From Candidatus Cryptobacteroides intestinavium (GTDB lineage Bacteria; Bacteroidota; Bacteroidia; Bacteroidales; UBA932): a stretch of DNA of 45,349 nt. How positions within the stretch are numbered: the first letter of the stretch is position 1; every line of letters starts with the position of its first letter. Shown here piece after piece: positions 8,716 to 15,637 of this stretch. The notes below the pieces were generated by a model. That model was not told where the DNA came from and did not search any database. It saw only the letters and a list, made by a program, of their open reading frames with translations. Location: assembly GCA_017694845.1 (NCBI GenBank), contig JADIMI010000052.1:1-45349 (forward strand), in the 5' to 3' direction. Position numbers and translations under genes: made by a program.

Positions 8716-8721
8716 TCTATT

Positions 8722-8752
8722 CAAGGGGCAAAGTACCGCTCTTTGCCCTTTG
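8722..8752 (+). terminator. Hairpin between the NVEALA peptide and propeller genes
   Basis: CAAGGGGCAAAG (8722-8733) pairs with CTTTGCCCTTTG (8741-8752) over 12 bp with one G-U pair and a 7-nt loop. There is no long T-run, so partial termination or transcript stabilisation is more likely than full termination. Confidence 0.55.
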
Positions 8753-8769
8753 AATTAACATTAGAAAGT

Positions 8770-9813
8770 ATGAAGAATACCTTTTTGTTGGCAATAGCGA
8801 CATATATTCTTGTCAGCTGCAATACATCGCCTGATCTTTCATTGTCTGCCCTCTTCCCGGAAGAGCGAATCCCGGAAAGTTCGGTATTGCCGATAGGCCC
8901 GGACGAAATCCAGGAACCGGTCCTTCTTGCCAGTCAGGACAGTATGCTGGTCTGTACCAATCAGATGACAAAGCAGGTGGTCAGGATCTACAATCTTGAG
9001 AGTGGGGCATTCCGGGATTTGATTTATATCGGGCGGGCGAAAAACGAATTGCTCAATGCATCGGCGATCTGGTTTTCTGGAGACACATTGAATGTCTATA
9101 GCTCCAATTCGGGAAAAATTCTCCGGATTCCGTCTTGGGAGCTGTTCGAGCCTCAGCCGGAGATCCTGAGTATCCCTTTCCCGGCAGGATGTTCCGGCTT
9201 GACGTCACTTGCAGGGAACAGCGGCTATGCGACAATGAATATGTTGTCGGATACTCCGTCGCAATTCCTGCTTCTTGACAGAAGAGGTGCAGAGGAGGCC
9301 GAATTCGGGAATTATCCTGGTACAGGATCGCGTGGCCATTACCGCGAGGCAAGACTTGTCTGGCAGGGGAAACTTGCCGCAAGCCCGGACGGCTTACATA
9401 TTGCCTATGCATCCGGTTTCGGGAATGTTTTCCGGTTTTACGATATATCGGATTTTTCAGACATATCGCTTGTCCGGGAATACCTGTTTGCGGAACCTGA
9501 GTATATATCGGATTCCGACCCTTCCGGGCACCGTTATTCCGTCATATGGGAAAAAACGTGCCGACGGGGGACATTGGCGATGGCCGGGACTGATGACGGC
9601 TGCTATATGTTGTGTGATGATGCCAGGGCAGTATCCGATGATGACTGGCGGATGAATTCCGTCTACTGTTTCGACTGGGAGGGGAATCCGCTGCGGAAAC
9701 TCTATCTCGGCCGCAGGACTCAGTCAATCGCATATAATCACGAACGGCACCAGCTGATTGCCCTGACTGTCAACGAACAGGATGAATATGTCTTTGTAGC
9801 TTACAATTTATAG
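8770..9813 (+). CDS. Six-bladed beta-propeller lipoprotein
   Basis: A protein of 347 residues from the ATG at 8770. This start gives the signal MKNTFLLAIATYILVSC with a lipobox; an earlier in-frame ATG at 8743 lies inside the upstream hairpin and would spoil the signal. The mature part is a run of beta-rich repeats like the BF3164/TolB-like propellers of Bacteroidota. The usual GRGPxE motif is replaced by GRAKNE (near residue 86). It probably sits in the outer membrane or periplasm and may bind a ligand or partner. It is followed directly by a duplicated NVEALA fragment. This is the only full-length propeller gene in the 7-11 kb cluster. Confidence 0.72.
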   Translation: MKNTFLLAIATYILVSCNTSPDLSLSALFPEERIPESSVLPIGPDEIQEPVLLASQDSMLVCTNQMTKQVVRIYNLESGAFRDLIYIGRAKNELLNASAIWFSGDTLNVYSSNSGKILRIPSWELFEPQPEILSIPFPAGCSGLTSLAGNSGYATMNMLSDTPSQFLLLDRRGAEEAEFGNYPGTGSRGHYREARLVWQGKLAASPDGLHIAYASGFGNVFRFYDISDFSDISLVREYLFAEPEYISDSDPSGHRYSVIWEKTCRRGTLAMAGTDDGCYMLCDDARAVSDDDWRMNSVYCFDWEGNPLRKLYLGRRTQSIAYNHERHQLIALTVNEQDEYVFVAYNL

Positions 9814-9819
9814 GTCAGT

Positions 9820-9870
9820 ATCAATAACACAAAAAACAATGAAAGTTATGAAAAGACTTGTCATTACAGC
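9820..9870. repeat. 51-bp exact repeat, copy 2
   Basis: Identical to 8466-8516. Because it includes the tail of the thioredoxin-like gene, the ancestral unit was probably [thioredoxin-like, NVEALA, propeller] repeated in tandem and then deleted in part. Confidence 0.85.
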
Positions 9871-9979
9871 GGCATCCGTAGCAGCTATGGCCTTCGGTGC
9901 AGGGGTGGAGGTACTTCATATACGGCATATATTAAAGATGCCGTCCGCGTATATCATGTCCGATAAATCCGTATTATGA
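9839..9979 (+). pseudogene. Remnant of a second NVEALA peptide gene
   Basis: The frame opens with MKVMKRLVITAASVAAMAFGAG, nearly the leader of the peptide at 8485, but leaves the family at about residue 24. It ends after 46 residues without an NVEALA motif or cysteines. Its TGA overlaps the ATG of the next gene (ATGA), so translation of the propeller at 9976 may still be coupled to it. Confidence 0.65.
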
Positions 9980-10986
9980 AGTCTGAATCTATATTCATGT
10001 TATGTCTTGCCGCAATCCTGTATGGTTGCGGCAGGACAGGAGTGTCATATGAGAAAAAGCCTGTCACGGCGACAGTAGCAGGCAAGGTGATGGAAGTACA
10101 GGATTACGTCGGCAGCACATTGAAGTTTATAGAGGGGGATACCCTGGTCTGTTCGACGTTTTCCGACCAGGGTATGATGGCTGCCTATAAAATCAGTGCA
10201 GATATTTTGACTTATCTGTTCGATTTCCTTAACAAGGGGAGGGGGCCGAACGAATTTTTCAGTCCTGTAATGAAACGGTCGGGAATTTCCGGGTATGATA
10301 TTATGAACACCTCGGAAACCTGTGCTCCTGTATGTCTTTATTCAATATCAGGCGCCATAGAAAATGTAAGGGAATACAGCAGGTGGGAGACATATGATCT
10401 GCAATGGACAGGACGTCTGTTTTCCGGAGATGATTTTGTCCGGCTGTCCGATGACACCATATTGCTGCTTGGGGCTCCATTCGGCTCGAAGTCGCTGCTG
10501 ACAGTTCTTGATCTGGATGACAGGACAGTCGAGCCTGTCCCGTATTGGATAGAAGACGGGACAGACGTACCTGATTTTCCCAAGCAGACGGTATATACGG
10601 TCAATTCGCGTATTTTGCTCAATAATGGCAGGCTCTTATATGCGGCGGGAGAGGGGAGATATCTTGAACTGATGGACATTTCTCCGGATGGGCATATAGG
10701 CGACAGGGAATTGATATACGGCATATATCCGAACTATTCATCAAAGGACGGGATGAACTACCGGATAGAGAAGCCGTGTTACCGAGGGATGGATGTCTAT
10801 GCGACAGAGCGGTACATATATGTCAGGCTGAATTCGGCGGAAACGGGTTTCGATGACTACAAGGGGTACCCGTGGTACTATTATGACGAGGTAGAGGTCT
10901 ATGACTGGGAAGGTCCTTCGCTGATGCTCAGGATGACAAAAGCGGCAGCGTTGGATGAAAGAAGCGGCCGGCCGGGTTCAGAATGA
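9976..10986 (+). CDS. Six-bladed beta-propeller lipoprotein, C-terminus replaced by repeat DNA
   Basis: A 336-residue protein with lipoprotein signal MKSESIFMLCLAAILYGC and the family motif KGRGPNEF (near residue 89). The propeller body continues to about residue 315 (VEVYDWEG). The last ~20 residues (LRMTKAAALDERSG and onward) are encoded by a CTCAGGATGACAAAAGCGG intergenic-type repeat, the same one seen near 28.06 kb. The natural C-terminus has therefore been overwritten or lost. The final blade may be incomplete, so function is doubtful. It follows an NVEALA remnant with an ATGA overlap. Confidence 0.65.
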   Translation: MKSESIFMLCLAAILYGCGRTGVSYEKKPVTATVAGKVMEVQDYVGSTLKFIEGDTLVCSTFSDQGMMAAYKISADILTYLFDFLNKGRGPNEFFSPVMKRSGISGYDIMNTSETCAPVCLYSISGAIENVREYSRWETYDLQWTGRLFSGDDFVRLSDDTILLLGAPFGSKSLLTVLDLDDRTVEPVPYWIEDGTDVPDFPKQTVYTVNSRILLNNGRLLYAAGEGRYLELMDISPDGHIGDRELIYGIYPNYSSKDGMNYRIEKPCYRGMDVYATERYIYVRLNSAETGFDDYKGYPWYYYDEVEVYDWEGPSLMLRMTKAAALDERSGRPGSE

Positions 10987-11067
10987 CAGACTCCCGCAGT
11001 GATGTTCAGGAGGGCCGACAGGGAATTGAGGGTTGATGCAATCGGACGGTTATTTGGATGGGCGAAT
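10987..11067. other. Spacer left of the integrated element
   Basis: Short chromosomal spacer with no gene. TTATTTGG near 11050 begins an extended, weaker similarity to 15478 that leads into the att repeat. Confidence 0.4.
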
Positions 11068-11135
11068 ATAAGAAAAGAGGTATAAGAAACTGAAAATCAA
11101 TCGCTTATACCTCTTGTCCGGCGGTGAGAGGGGGA
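11068..11135. repeat. Left att site (68-bp direct repeat) of the tRNA-Ser element
   Basis: Matches 15496-15563 at 65 of 68 positions. It contains a copy of the tRNA terminator hairpin (11075-11115) and the last bases of the tRNA (GCGGTGAGAGGGGGA at 11121-11135), after which the tRNA sequence is lost. This is the classical footprint of tyrosine-integrase insertion into a tRNA 3' end. Confidence 0.9.
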
Positions 11136-11243
11136 CTTTAACTTTAGTTTTGCAATGTTTCGCCATATATCTAAAATATACTGATAATTAATGCATTAAA
11201 CATCATTATATTTCGTCTTGCTTCACGATATTTCGCATAAAAT

Positions 11244-11268
11244 TGGGCGATTATTTGGGCGATTACAT
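11244..11268. promoter_or_regulatory. Candidate integrase arm-type site, left end
   Basis: Contains GGGCGATT twice, 13 bp start to start (GGGCGATTATTTGGGCGATT). A near-identical block lies at 15469-15488 near the right end. Paired repeats near both ends suit accessory binding of integrase or excisionase. Confidence 0.45.
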
Positions 11269-11286
11269 CTGAAATCCGTATATTTG
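11254..11286 (+). promoter_or_regulatory. Integrase promoter
   Basis: TTTG (11254-11257), 21 bp, TATATTTG (11279-11286), 24 bp before the start codon. The -33 box lies inside the candidate arm site, so binding there would repress integrase. The -7 region AAATCCGTATATTTGC is repeated in the promoter at 15029. Confidence 0.6.
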
Positions 11287-11310
11287 CGCTAACATTTTAT
11301 TATATGATAC

Positions 11311-12588
11311 ATGGTCGTAGCACACAAGCATAATATAAATGTTGGTTTAGGCAACCAATATAAGAACGGCTCTTTTGGTGTCCGTATTCGGGTAACTTAT
11401 GGCGGCAATAGAACTGACCTATACACACGCCTATCGGCCACAAAGCAACAATGGGACAGCAACAGGCAACGATTTAAACAAGGTTGTATTGTTAACGGGA
11501 TTCAGTACAACTTACTTAATAGCAATATAGACGATTATATCAACTATATTAATGACTACTTTAATAAGGCCTCATTGAGAGGTAGCCTACCATCGCTGTC
11601 TGACCTCAAAAAAAATTTCAACTACTCATTTAAACAATCAACAGAACAACAAGCTGATGAATTTTTCTTCGTATTTCAGAGATATGTAGACTCTCACACG
11701 ACAGCAGATTGGACAGACTCATATAGAGCTATGTTTAATAGAGCAGGACAACGCATAAAAAAATACAAGAGTGATATTAAGTTCTCTGATTTTAACTCAG
11801 AGTTTATGAGTAAGTATTTGCAGTATCTTTCCTCGAATATGCGTAACGATAAAATACAAAAAGAGTTAAGCATACTGCGAGAGTTTCTGACCTATGCAGA
11901 CAGAAAAAACTACCCGGTCTGCAAAGATTTTTTTGAATTCAGACCGAAATTAGAGCAAAGCAAAAAAGAAACTAGATACTTATCTGTTCAAGAGCTAGAA
12001 ACACTTATTAATCTTGACTTACCAATAGGGTCAGCACTAGATAGAGCAAGAGATTTTTTTGTTTTTCAATGTTTTACGGCATTACGATATAGCGATTTCT
12101 GCCGTCTGACGCATGATAACTTCAAAGAGCTTTCAGCAGGGAAATACGAACTTGATGTCTTGACGAAAAAAGATAAAGACAGGATACCTATTCCCCTTTC
12201 TTCAATAGCAACTAAAATATATCTAAAATATAAGAGCAATATATATGATAATAATGCAGCATTTCCGGCTATCAGCAACCAAAAGTACAACGAGCATCTA
12301 AAAGAATTAGGCAAGAAAGCAGGATTACAGGGTGAGTGGGTAGACTACCAATACAGGCTCGGTCAAATAGAAGAAGTAATAATACCCAAATCACACTTGA
12401 CATCACACTCAGCACGACGAACATTTGTAGTTTTGGCTCTAAATCAAGGTATTAGTCTTGATGTAATCTCACAAATAACATCACATGGCGACATTAAAGC
12501 AATGAAACCATATATAGCAGTCACAGACGATTCAAGGCGAAAAGTAATTGATGCGCTCGATAGTGCTATAACATTAAAGAGGGACTAG
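11311..12588 (+). CDS. Tyrosine recombinase/integrase
   Basis: A 425-residue site-specific recombinase of the Bacteroidota phage-integrase type. The N-terminal part has the arm-binding domain and an SAM-like core-binding domain (about residues 105-210, ending in REFLTYADRKNY). The catalytic domain shows Arg in TALRYSD (near 255), HSARRTF (His and second Arg, near 368), TSHGD, and the Tyr nucleophile in MKPYIAV (near 403). It cuts and rejoins DNA at the tRNA-Ser att sites. The stop overlaps that of the convergent resolvase by a few bases, within a shared hairpin. Confidence 0.93.
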   Translation: MVVAHKHNINVGLGNQYKNGSFGVRIRVTYGGNRTDLYTRLSATKQQWDSNRQRFKQGCIVNGIQYNLLNSNIDDYINYINDYFNKASLRGSLPSLSDLKKNFNYSFKQSTEQQADEFFFVFQRYVDSHTTADWTDSYRAMFNRAGQRIKKYKSDIKFSDFNSEFMSKYLQYLSSNMRNDKIQKELSILREFLTYADRKNYPVCKDFFEFRPKLEQSKKETRYLSVQELETLINLDLPIGSALDRARDFFVFQCFTALRYSDFCRLTHDNFKELSAGKYELDVLTKKDKDRIPIPLSSIATKIYLKYKSNIYDNNAAFPAISNQKYNEHLKELGKKAGLQGEWVDYQYRLGQIEEVIIPKSHLTSHSARRTFVVLALNQGISLDVISQITSHGDIKAMKPYIAVTDDSRRKVIDALDSAITLKRD

Positions 12589-12602
12589 CACAAGTCCCTC
12601 TT
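12577..12602. terminator. Bidirectional terminator embedded in the convergent gene ends
   Basis: AAGAGGGACT (12577-12586) and AGTCCCTCTT (12593-12602) form a perfect 10-bp stem with a 6-nt loop. The stop codons of the integrase (12586-12588) and the resolvase (12585-12587) lie in the stem-loop, so it can serve both strands. T-runs are short. Confidence 0.6.
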
Positions 12603-13229
12603 AAGCCCCTTAAGGGTCGCATAACTGACCTTATATCCCTTGCCTTTAGCCCACGCAAGAATGTCGGTGAGTTTATCGCCTTTTCGGATTTTTTTGAGGA
12701 TTTCAGCATATTTCTCTTCCTTGTCAGCCACAGACATTACGCTGCCTACCTTGCGCCCCATTTTAACCCCTCTTGCTACGGCTTGCTTGCGTCCACTTGC
12801 AAGACGGTAAGCGATGTTCTCGCGCTCTATCTGTGCGCAAGTACCAAGCACTGCAATGAGGATTGGGGTTATTATGCTCTGTGTTCCATCCTCATTGAAC
12901 AGGGATAGACTTTCTTTGAGTGAATAGGCATTTATATTATTATCGACCAACTCTTTAACGGTGGCTTGCACCTCATAGACAGAGCGACCGAGCCGGGAGA
13001 GTTCAGACAACAGCACCACATCAATGGCGTTGGCTTTTGCATATTCAATGGCTGCCATGAGCACGGGGCGTTCCTCGTTCTTTTTTGCCCCGGAGATATG
13101 TTCCTCAAACACCTTTTCGACCTCGATGTCGTTTGCCTGTGCATACCTGTTGAGGTCTGCCACCTGCCTGTCGGTGCTCTGCCTGTCTGTGGTGCTTGAC
13201 ACCCTCGCGTATATAATCGCTTTTTTCAT
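12585..13229 (-). CDS. Serine recombinase (resolvase/invertase family)
   Basis: A 214-residue small serine recombinase. The catalytic Ser is in IYARVSST (Ser11), with the family motifs LLSELSRLGRS (near residue 70) and the long E-helix around IAVLGTCAQIERENI. The C-terminal region includes KMGRKVGS and a short HTH-like tail for DNA binding. Family members resolve dimers or invert segments. In a small circular element it may resolve multimers or help copy number; an invertible segment was not found. The start has a strong purine-rich ribosome binding site (GGAAAGGAGGAAAGG). Confidence 0.92.
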   Translation of the reverse strand: MKKAIIYARVSSTTDRQSTDRQVADLNRYAQANDIEVEKVFEEHISGAKKNEERPVLMAAIEYAKANAIDVVLLSELSRLGRSVYEVQATVKELVDNNINAYSLKESLSLFNEDGTQSIITPILIAVLGTCAQIERENIAYRLASGRKQAVARGVKMGRKVGSVMSVADKEEKYAEILKKIRKGDKLTDILAWAKGKGYKVSYATLKGLKRDLC

Positions 13230-13627
13230 TTCCTTTCCTCCTTTCCTGTTGGTACTACAAAGGTAGAAAATCTTTTTGAATGTACAAAATAAATCTTTGT
13301 ATTATTTTAGCCAATTATCTATGCTCGGACAGCGATAATTATAGATTTATTTTAGCCATTTTTCAGATTAGCCAATCCCGAAGATACATGGCAGTCAGAT
13401 AGCCGGTTATGCGAATGAAGAAAACCAATCAACCCAACTATTTTCATGGCCGGGATAGGTCGGTATAATAGGGGGCTAACAAGTGCTTGTATGGATTTTT
13501 TCCGGATTTTTCCGGAGCAGAAAATAAACTACACCTTTTATATTGACTTTTCCTGCCTCGTCACCTATTTATTTATTGTAGTTGTATCAAAAAATAATAG
13601 AATAATCGTATCTAAAATTGACACATT
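13230..13627. other. Gene-free 398 bp: resolvase promoter and candidate origin
   Basis: Holds the resolvase promoter on the minus strand. From 13305 to 13380 there are three TTAGCCA copies (ATTTTAGCCAATTATC, ATTTTAGCCATTTTTC, AGATTAGCCAATCCC). A hairpin ATTATC...GCTCGGACAGC...GATAAT lies between the first two. The region is AT-rich and precedes the replication-initiator-like gene, so it is a candidate origin. No gene is evident. Confidence 0.4.
13258..13288 (-). promoter_or_regulatory. Resolvase promoter
   Basis: On the minus strand, TTTG (13285-13288), 19 bp, TACCTTTG (13258-13265), 29 bp before the resolvase start. Both boxes and the spacing fit the Bacteroidota consensus. Confidence 0.65.
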
Positions 13628-13852
13628 ATGAAACAACCGACAAAGAGGCAATATCGGAATGACATGCCGGAGGCACAGAAGCAGGCTATATCGCAGAAAT
13701 TAACCGGAAGAACATTAAGCAATGACACCAAACGAAAAATCTCGCAGTCAATGGAAAAGTATTGGGCGTCGCTGCCCATGAAGCCCGTTACCTCAACAGG
13801 CACAACCTCAACAAATAATACCACGAGCACAAGCACACCATGCGAGCAGTAA
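13628..13852 (+). CDS. Small NUMOD3-like DNA-binding protein
   Basis: A 74-residue basic protein. Its middle has two similar helices, QKQAISQKLTGRTLS and DTKRKISQSMEKYW, the pattern of NUMOD3 modules that bind DNA in homing nucleases. The tail is Ser/Thr-rich and looks disordered. There is no nuclease domain. It overlaps the next gene by 13 bp, so the two are probably translated together; it may help the replication protein find its site. The family assignment rests on a short motif only. Confidence 0.6.
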   Translation: MKQPTKRQYRNDMPEAQKQAISQKLTGRTLSNDTKRKISQSMEKYWASLPMKPVTSTGTTSTNNTTSTSTPCEQ

Positions 13853-14766
13853 AAGAACAGATAAACATCGACAAATTAAAAATATGCTTCCGCAGCAACG
13901 AATATCTGATAGATAACCTAATTTCTGAATTCAACCTCAACAACCGGGAATCGAGCGTGGATGACCATGTATATTACCTTGCGGATTACAGGCTTGTGTA
14001 TGTGGACGGGGACGAAGATAGAATGACGGTTGCACTCGACATCCCGTGGGAACAGGAGGAATGGCATCGCATGGGACATTTCATTTTCACTCTCAATGGC
14101 AAATACGCTCCATACACTTTCTTCGAATACGAGAATAAAGCCCTGTACACGCCATTCTATACATGGGCAATTCCCAAGAATAGCATTGCATCTATGGTGG
14201 AATATGTCGGACAAGACCTCGGACTTCAATTCAATAACATTACAACCGTAGAACTTGCCCTCGACACAAACCAAAATATCCTCGCAAGCATCCGGAGAGC
14301 AATTCGAAACCATGAGCAGTTAGACATGATTGTAAACGGGAGGAAAGTCAGTGACCCATGCCGGAAAATAGAGAACTACACCGAGGCTTATAGCAGCAGC
14401 CGAACACGGCTTCTTTCATCGCCAACTCTCTATATTCGGCAGAAAAAGGATGAGGGGTTACGATTAAAAGTCTATAACAAGACACGGGAAATGGCAACCG
14501 AAAGCCCGACAAAGAACGAGTATATACCGGAATGGAACAACACAGGCAAGCAAGTCATATACAGGGCAGAACTGACCATTAGGAATGAGGATATAACAGA
14601 GTTTTGCAGACAGACCTGTACTCCTCGCGAGGAAGCCTTTTTTTGGCTCACTACCAATAATAAATGGCGAGCCGGACTTTATCAGTGGTGTATCAACAGG
14701 CTTCTACACTTTACTGACCGTCATACAGACGAACAGGTGGACATCCTTGATACTCTCGCGTACTGA
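13840..14766 (+). CDS. Replication-initiator-like protein
   Basis: A 308-residue protein. Features recalling rolling-circle initiators of the Rep_trans/phage type are TTVELALDTNQN (near residue 130), LRLKVYNKTREM (near 207, with a candidate nucleophile Tyr) and VIYRAELTIRNEDI (near 243). I cannot align it reliably to a single family. The small element, the upstream candidate origin and the coupled DNA-binding protein support a role in replicating the excised circle. An alternative is a non-replicative DNA-binding protein. A good terminator follows 43 bp after the stop. Confidence 0.55.
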   Translation: MRAVKEQINIDKLKICFRSNEYLIDNLISEFNLNNRESSVDDHVYYLADYRLVYVDGDEDRMTVALDIPWEQEEWHRMGHFIFTLNGKYAPYTFFEYENKALYTPFYTWAIPKNSIASMVEYVGQDLGLQFNNITTVELALDTNQNILASIRRAIRNHEQLDMIVNGRKVSDPCRKIENYTEAYSSSRTRLLSSPTLYIRQKKDEGLRLKVYNKTREMATESPTKNEYIPEWNNTGKQVIYRAELTIRNEDITEFCRQTCTPREEAFFWLTTNNKWRAGLYQWCINRLLHFTDRHTDEQVDILDTLAY

Positions 14767-14809
14767 ATTCAGAGGTATATAACAAGCATCCCTGCGAAAC
14801 CGTATTTTT

Positions 14810-14837
14810 GAGGGCTAAATCATTAGCCCTCATTTTT
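14810..14837 (+). terminator. Rho-independent terminator after the Rep-like gene
   Basis: GAGGGCTAA (14810-14818), loop ATCA, TTAGCCCTC (14823-14831), then ATTTTT. A perfect 9-bp stem. Confidence 0.8.
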
Positions 14838-15004
14838 GTACATGGTCAAAAACTGCCGACATCATCGCCACTTACACAGCACAAACACAACTAACTAAAA
14901 ACCAACAAAATACGAGCAGAAAGCGAGAACCATGAGAAATAACCGCATACCTTGCATTTGGCAGGACATCAGTGCAGGACATCAGTTGAGGTTGCCTATC
15001 CATT

Positions 15005-15036
15005 TTTGGTTTTTCAACACCAAATCCGTATATTTG
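15005..15036 (+). promoter_or_regulatory. Promoter of the DUF3853-like gene
   Basis: TTTG (15005-15008), 20 bp, TATATTTG (15029-15036). The block AAATCCGTATATTTGC is shared with the integrase promoter, so both genes may answer to the same regulator. It leaves an 80-nt leader. Confidence 0.6.
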
Positions 15037-15115
15037 CTCTTGAGCCCACGGTGGGTGCGACTATTGGTCGCTTAATAACCCTTATAAATATAAGGGATGC
15101 AAATCGCTCTGAACA

Positions 15116-15460
15116 ATGACAGACGATGCAGCAACACTCTACAAAGCCATAGAGTATATCATAAACAAACTAAACCTCAACGAGCACCAACAGACCAAAG
15201 GAACAAATGCAGCAAAAGCCCCCGTTGAGGACAAAGCAGAAGAACGAAGAATAATAAAAGGTGTCAGAGGTCTTAAGGAATACTTGGGCATCGGCTTGAC
15301 AAAAGCACAGGAAATAATCAACTCACAAATCCTGCAAAAGAAAGGCATTGCGTATAGGATAGGCAAAGATTGGCGCATTAACGCAGCAAAATTAGATGTC
15401 CTTATTGCAAATGAGCCATGTATCTTTTGTGGGAAATTAGCAAGAAATTCCAATTTATAA
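15116..15460 (+). CDS. DUF3853-like winged-helix DNA-binding protein (candidate excisionase)
   Basis: A 114-residue protein. The C-terminal half has VRGLKEYLGIGLTKAQEIINSQIL followed by YRIGKDWRINAAKLDVLI. This is the MerR/excisionase-like winged-helix layout found in the DUF3853 family of Bacteroidota mobile elements. The N-terminal half is a helical, charged linker. Sitting at the opposite end of the element from integrase, and sharing a promoter sequence with it, suits a recombination directionality factor or a control protein. Assignment to excision is inference from position. Confidence 0.65.
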   Translation: MTDDAATLYKAIEYIINKLNLNEHQQTKGTNAAKAPVEDKAEERRIIKGVRGLKEYLGIGLTKAQEIINSQILQKKGIAYRIGKDWRINAAKLDVLIANEPCIFCGKLARNSNL

Positions 15461-15495
15461 TGCCAAAAAATGGGCGATTATTTGGGTGATTGAAC

Positions 15496-15563
15496 ATAAG
15501 AAAAGAGGTATAAGAAATTGAAAATCAATCGCTTATACCTCTTGTTCAGCGGTGAGAGGGGGA
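15496..15563. repeat. Right att site (68-bp direct repeat)
   Basis: The partner of 11068-11135, with three mismatches. It spans the tRNA terminator and the last 14 bases of the intact tRNA-Ser. Upstream, GGGCGATTATTTGGGTGATT (15469-15488) matches the candidate arm site at the left end. Confidence 0.9.
15503..15543 (-). terminator. Terminator of tRNA-Ser
   Basis: Stem AAGAGGTATAAG/CTTATACCTCTT, a perfect 12-bp pair (15503-15514 with 15532-15543). On the minus strand it begins 6 nt after the tRNA and is followed by TTTTCTT. The att repeat duplicates it at 11075-11115. Confidence 0.75.
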
Positions 15564-15637
15564 TTCGAACCCCCGGTACGGTAATCCCGTACGGCAGTTT
15601 AGCAAACTGCTGGTTTCAGCCACTCACCCATCTCACC
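15550..15637 (-). tRNA. tRNA-Ser (anticodon GCT)
   Basis: 88 nt without an encoded CCA. Acceptor arm GGTGAGA/TCTCACC, discriminator G. Anticodon stem GCAGT/ACTGC with loop TTGCTAA, giving GCT (forward AGC at 15601-15603), which reads AGC and AGU serine codons. The long variable arm (GTACGG/CCGTAC) is the hallmark of a class II tRNA-Ser. T arm GGGGG-TTCGAAT-CCCCC. The gene stays intact although its 3' end is the integration site. Confidence 0.97.

Larger units (their letters stand above)
14767..15115. other. Gene-free 349 bp: terminator, tandem 13-mers, promoter
   Basis: Contains a terminator (14810-14837), a perfect tandem pair of GCAGGACATCAGT (14961-14973 and 14974-14986) and a promoter at 15005-15036. 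It also has a small hairpin, CCCTTATAAATATAAGGG, before the next gene. The tandem 13-mers may be a binding site for the Rep-like or DUF3853-like protein. Confidence 0.45.
11068..15563. mobile_element. 4.4-kb integrative element in tRNA-Ser(GCT)
   Basis: Bounded by 68-bp direct repeats, the left carrying only the tRNA 3' end and the right the intact tRNA. Inside are a tyrosine integrase at the left, a convergent serine resolvase, a small NUMOD3-like protein, a replication-initiator-like protein and a DUF3853-like DNA-binding protein at the right. The element is clearly more AT-rich than the flanking genes. There is no relaxase, coupling protein, capsid or obvious cargo gene. It looks like an integrated small replicon (plasmid or phage satellite) that excises, may replicate as a circle, and would depend on others for transfer. 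Confidence 0.85.

Noticed and set aside
12585..13229. Resolvase as sign of an invertible promoter or phase-variable segment
   Set aside because: I looked for inverted repeats flanking a promoter in the element and beside the resolvase and found none that are convincing.
14932..15075. Plus-strand 47-codon frame in the mobile element
   Set aside because: It spans the tandem 13-mers and the promoter at 15005-15036, with no family or ribosome site.
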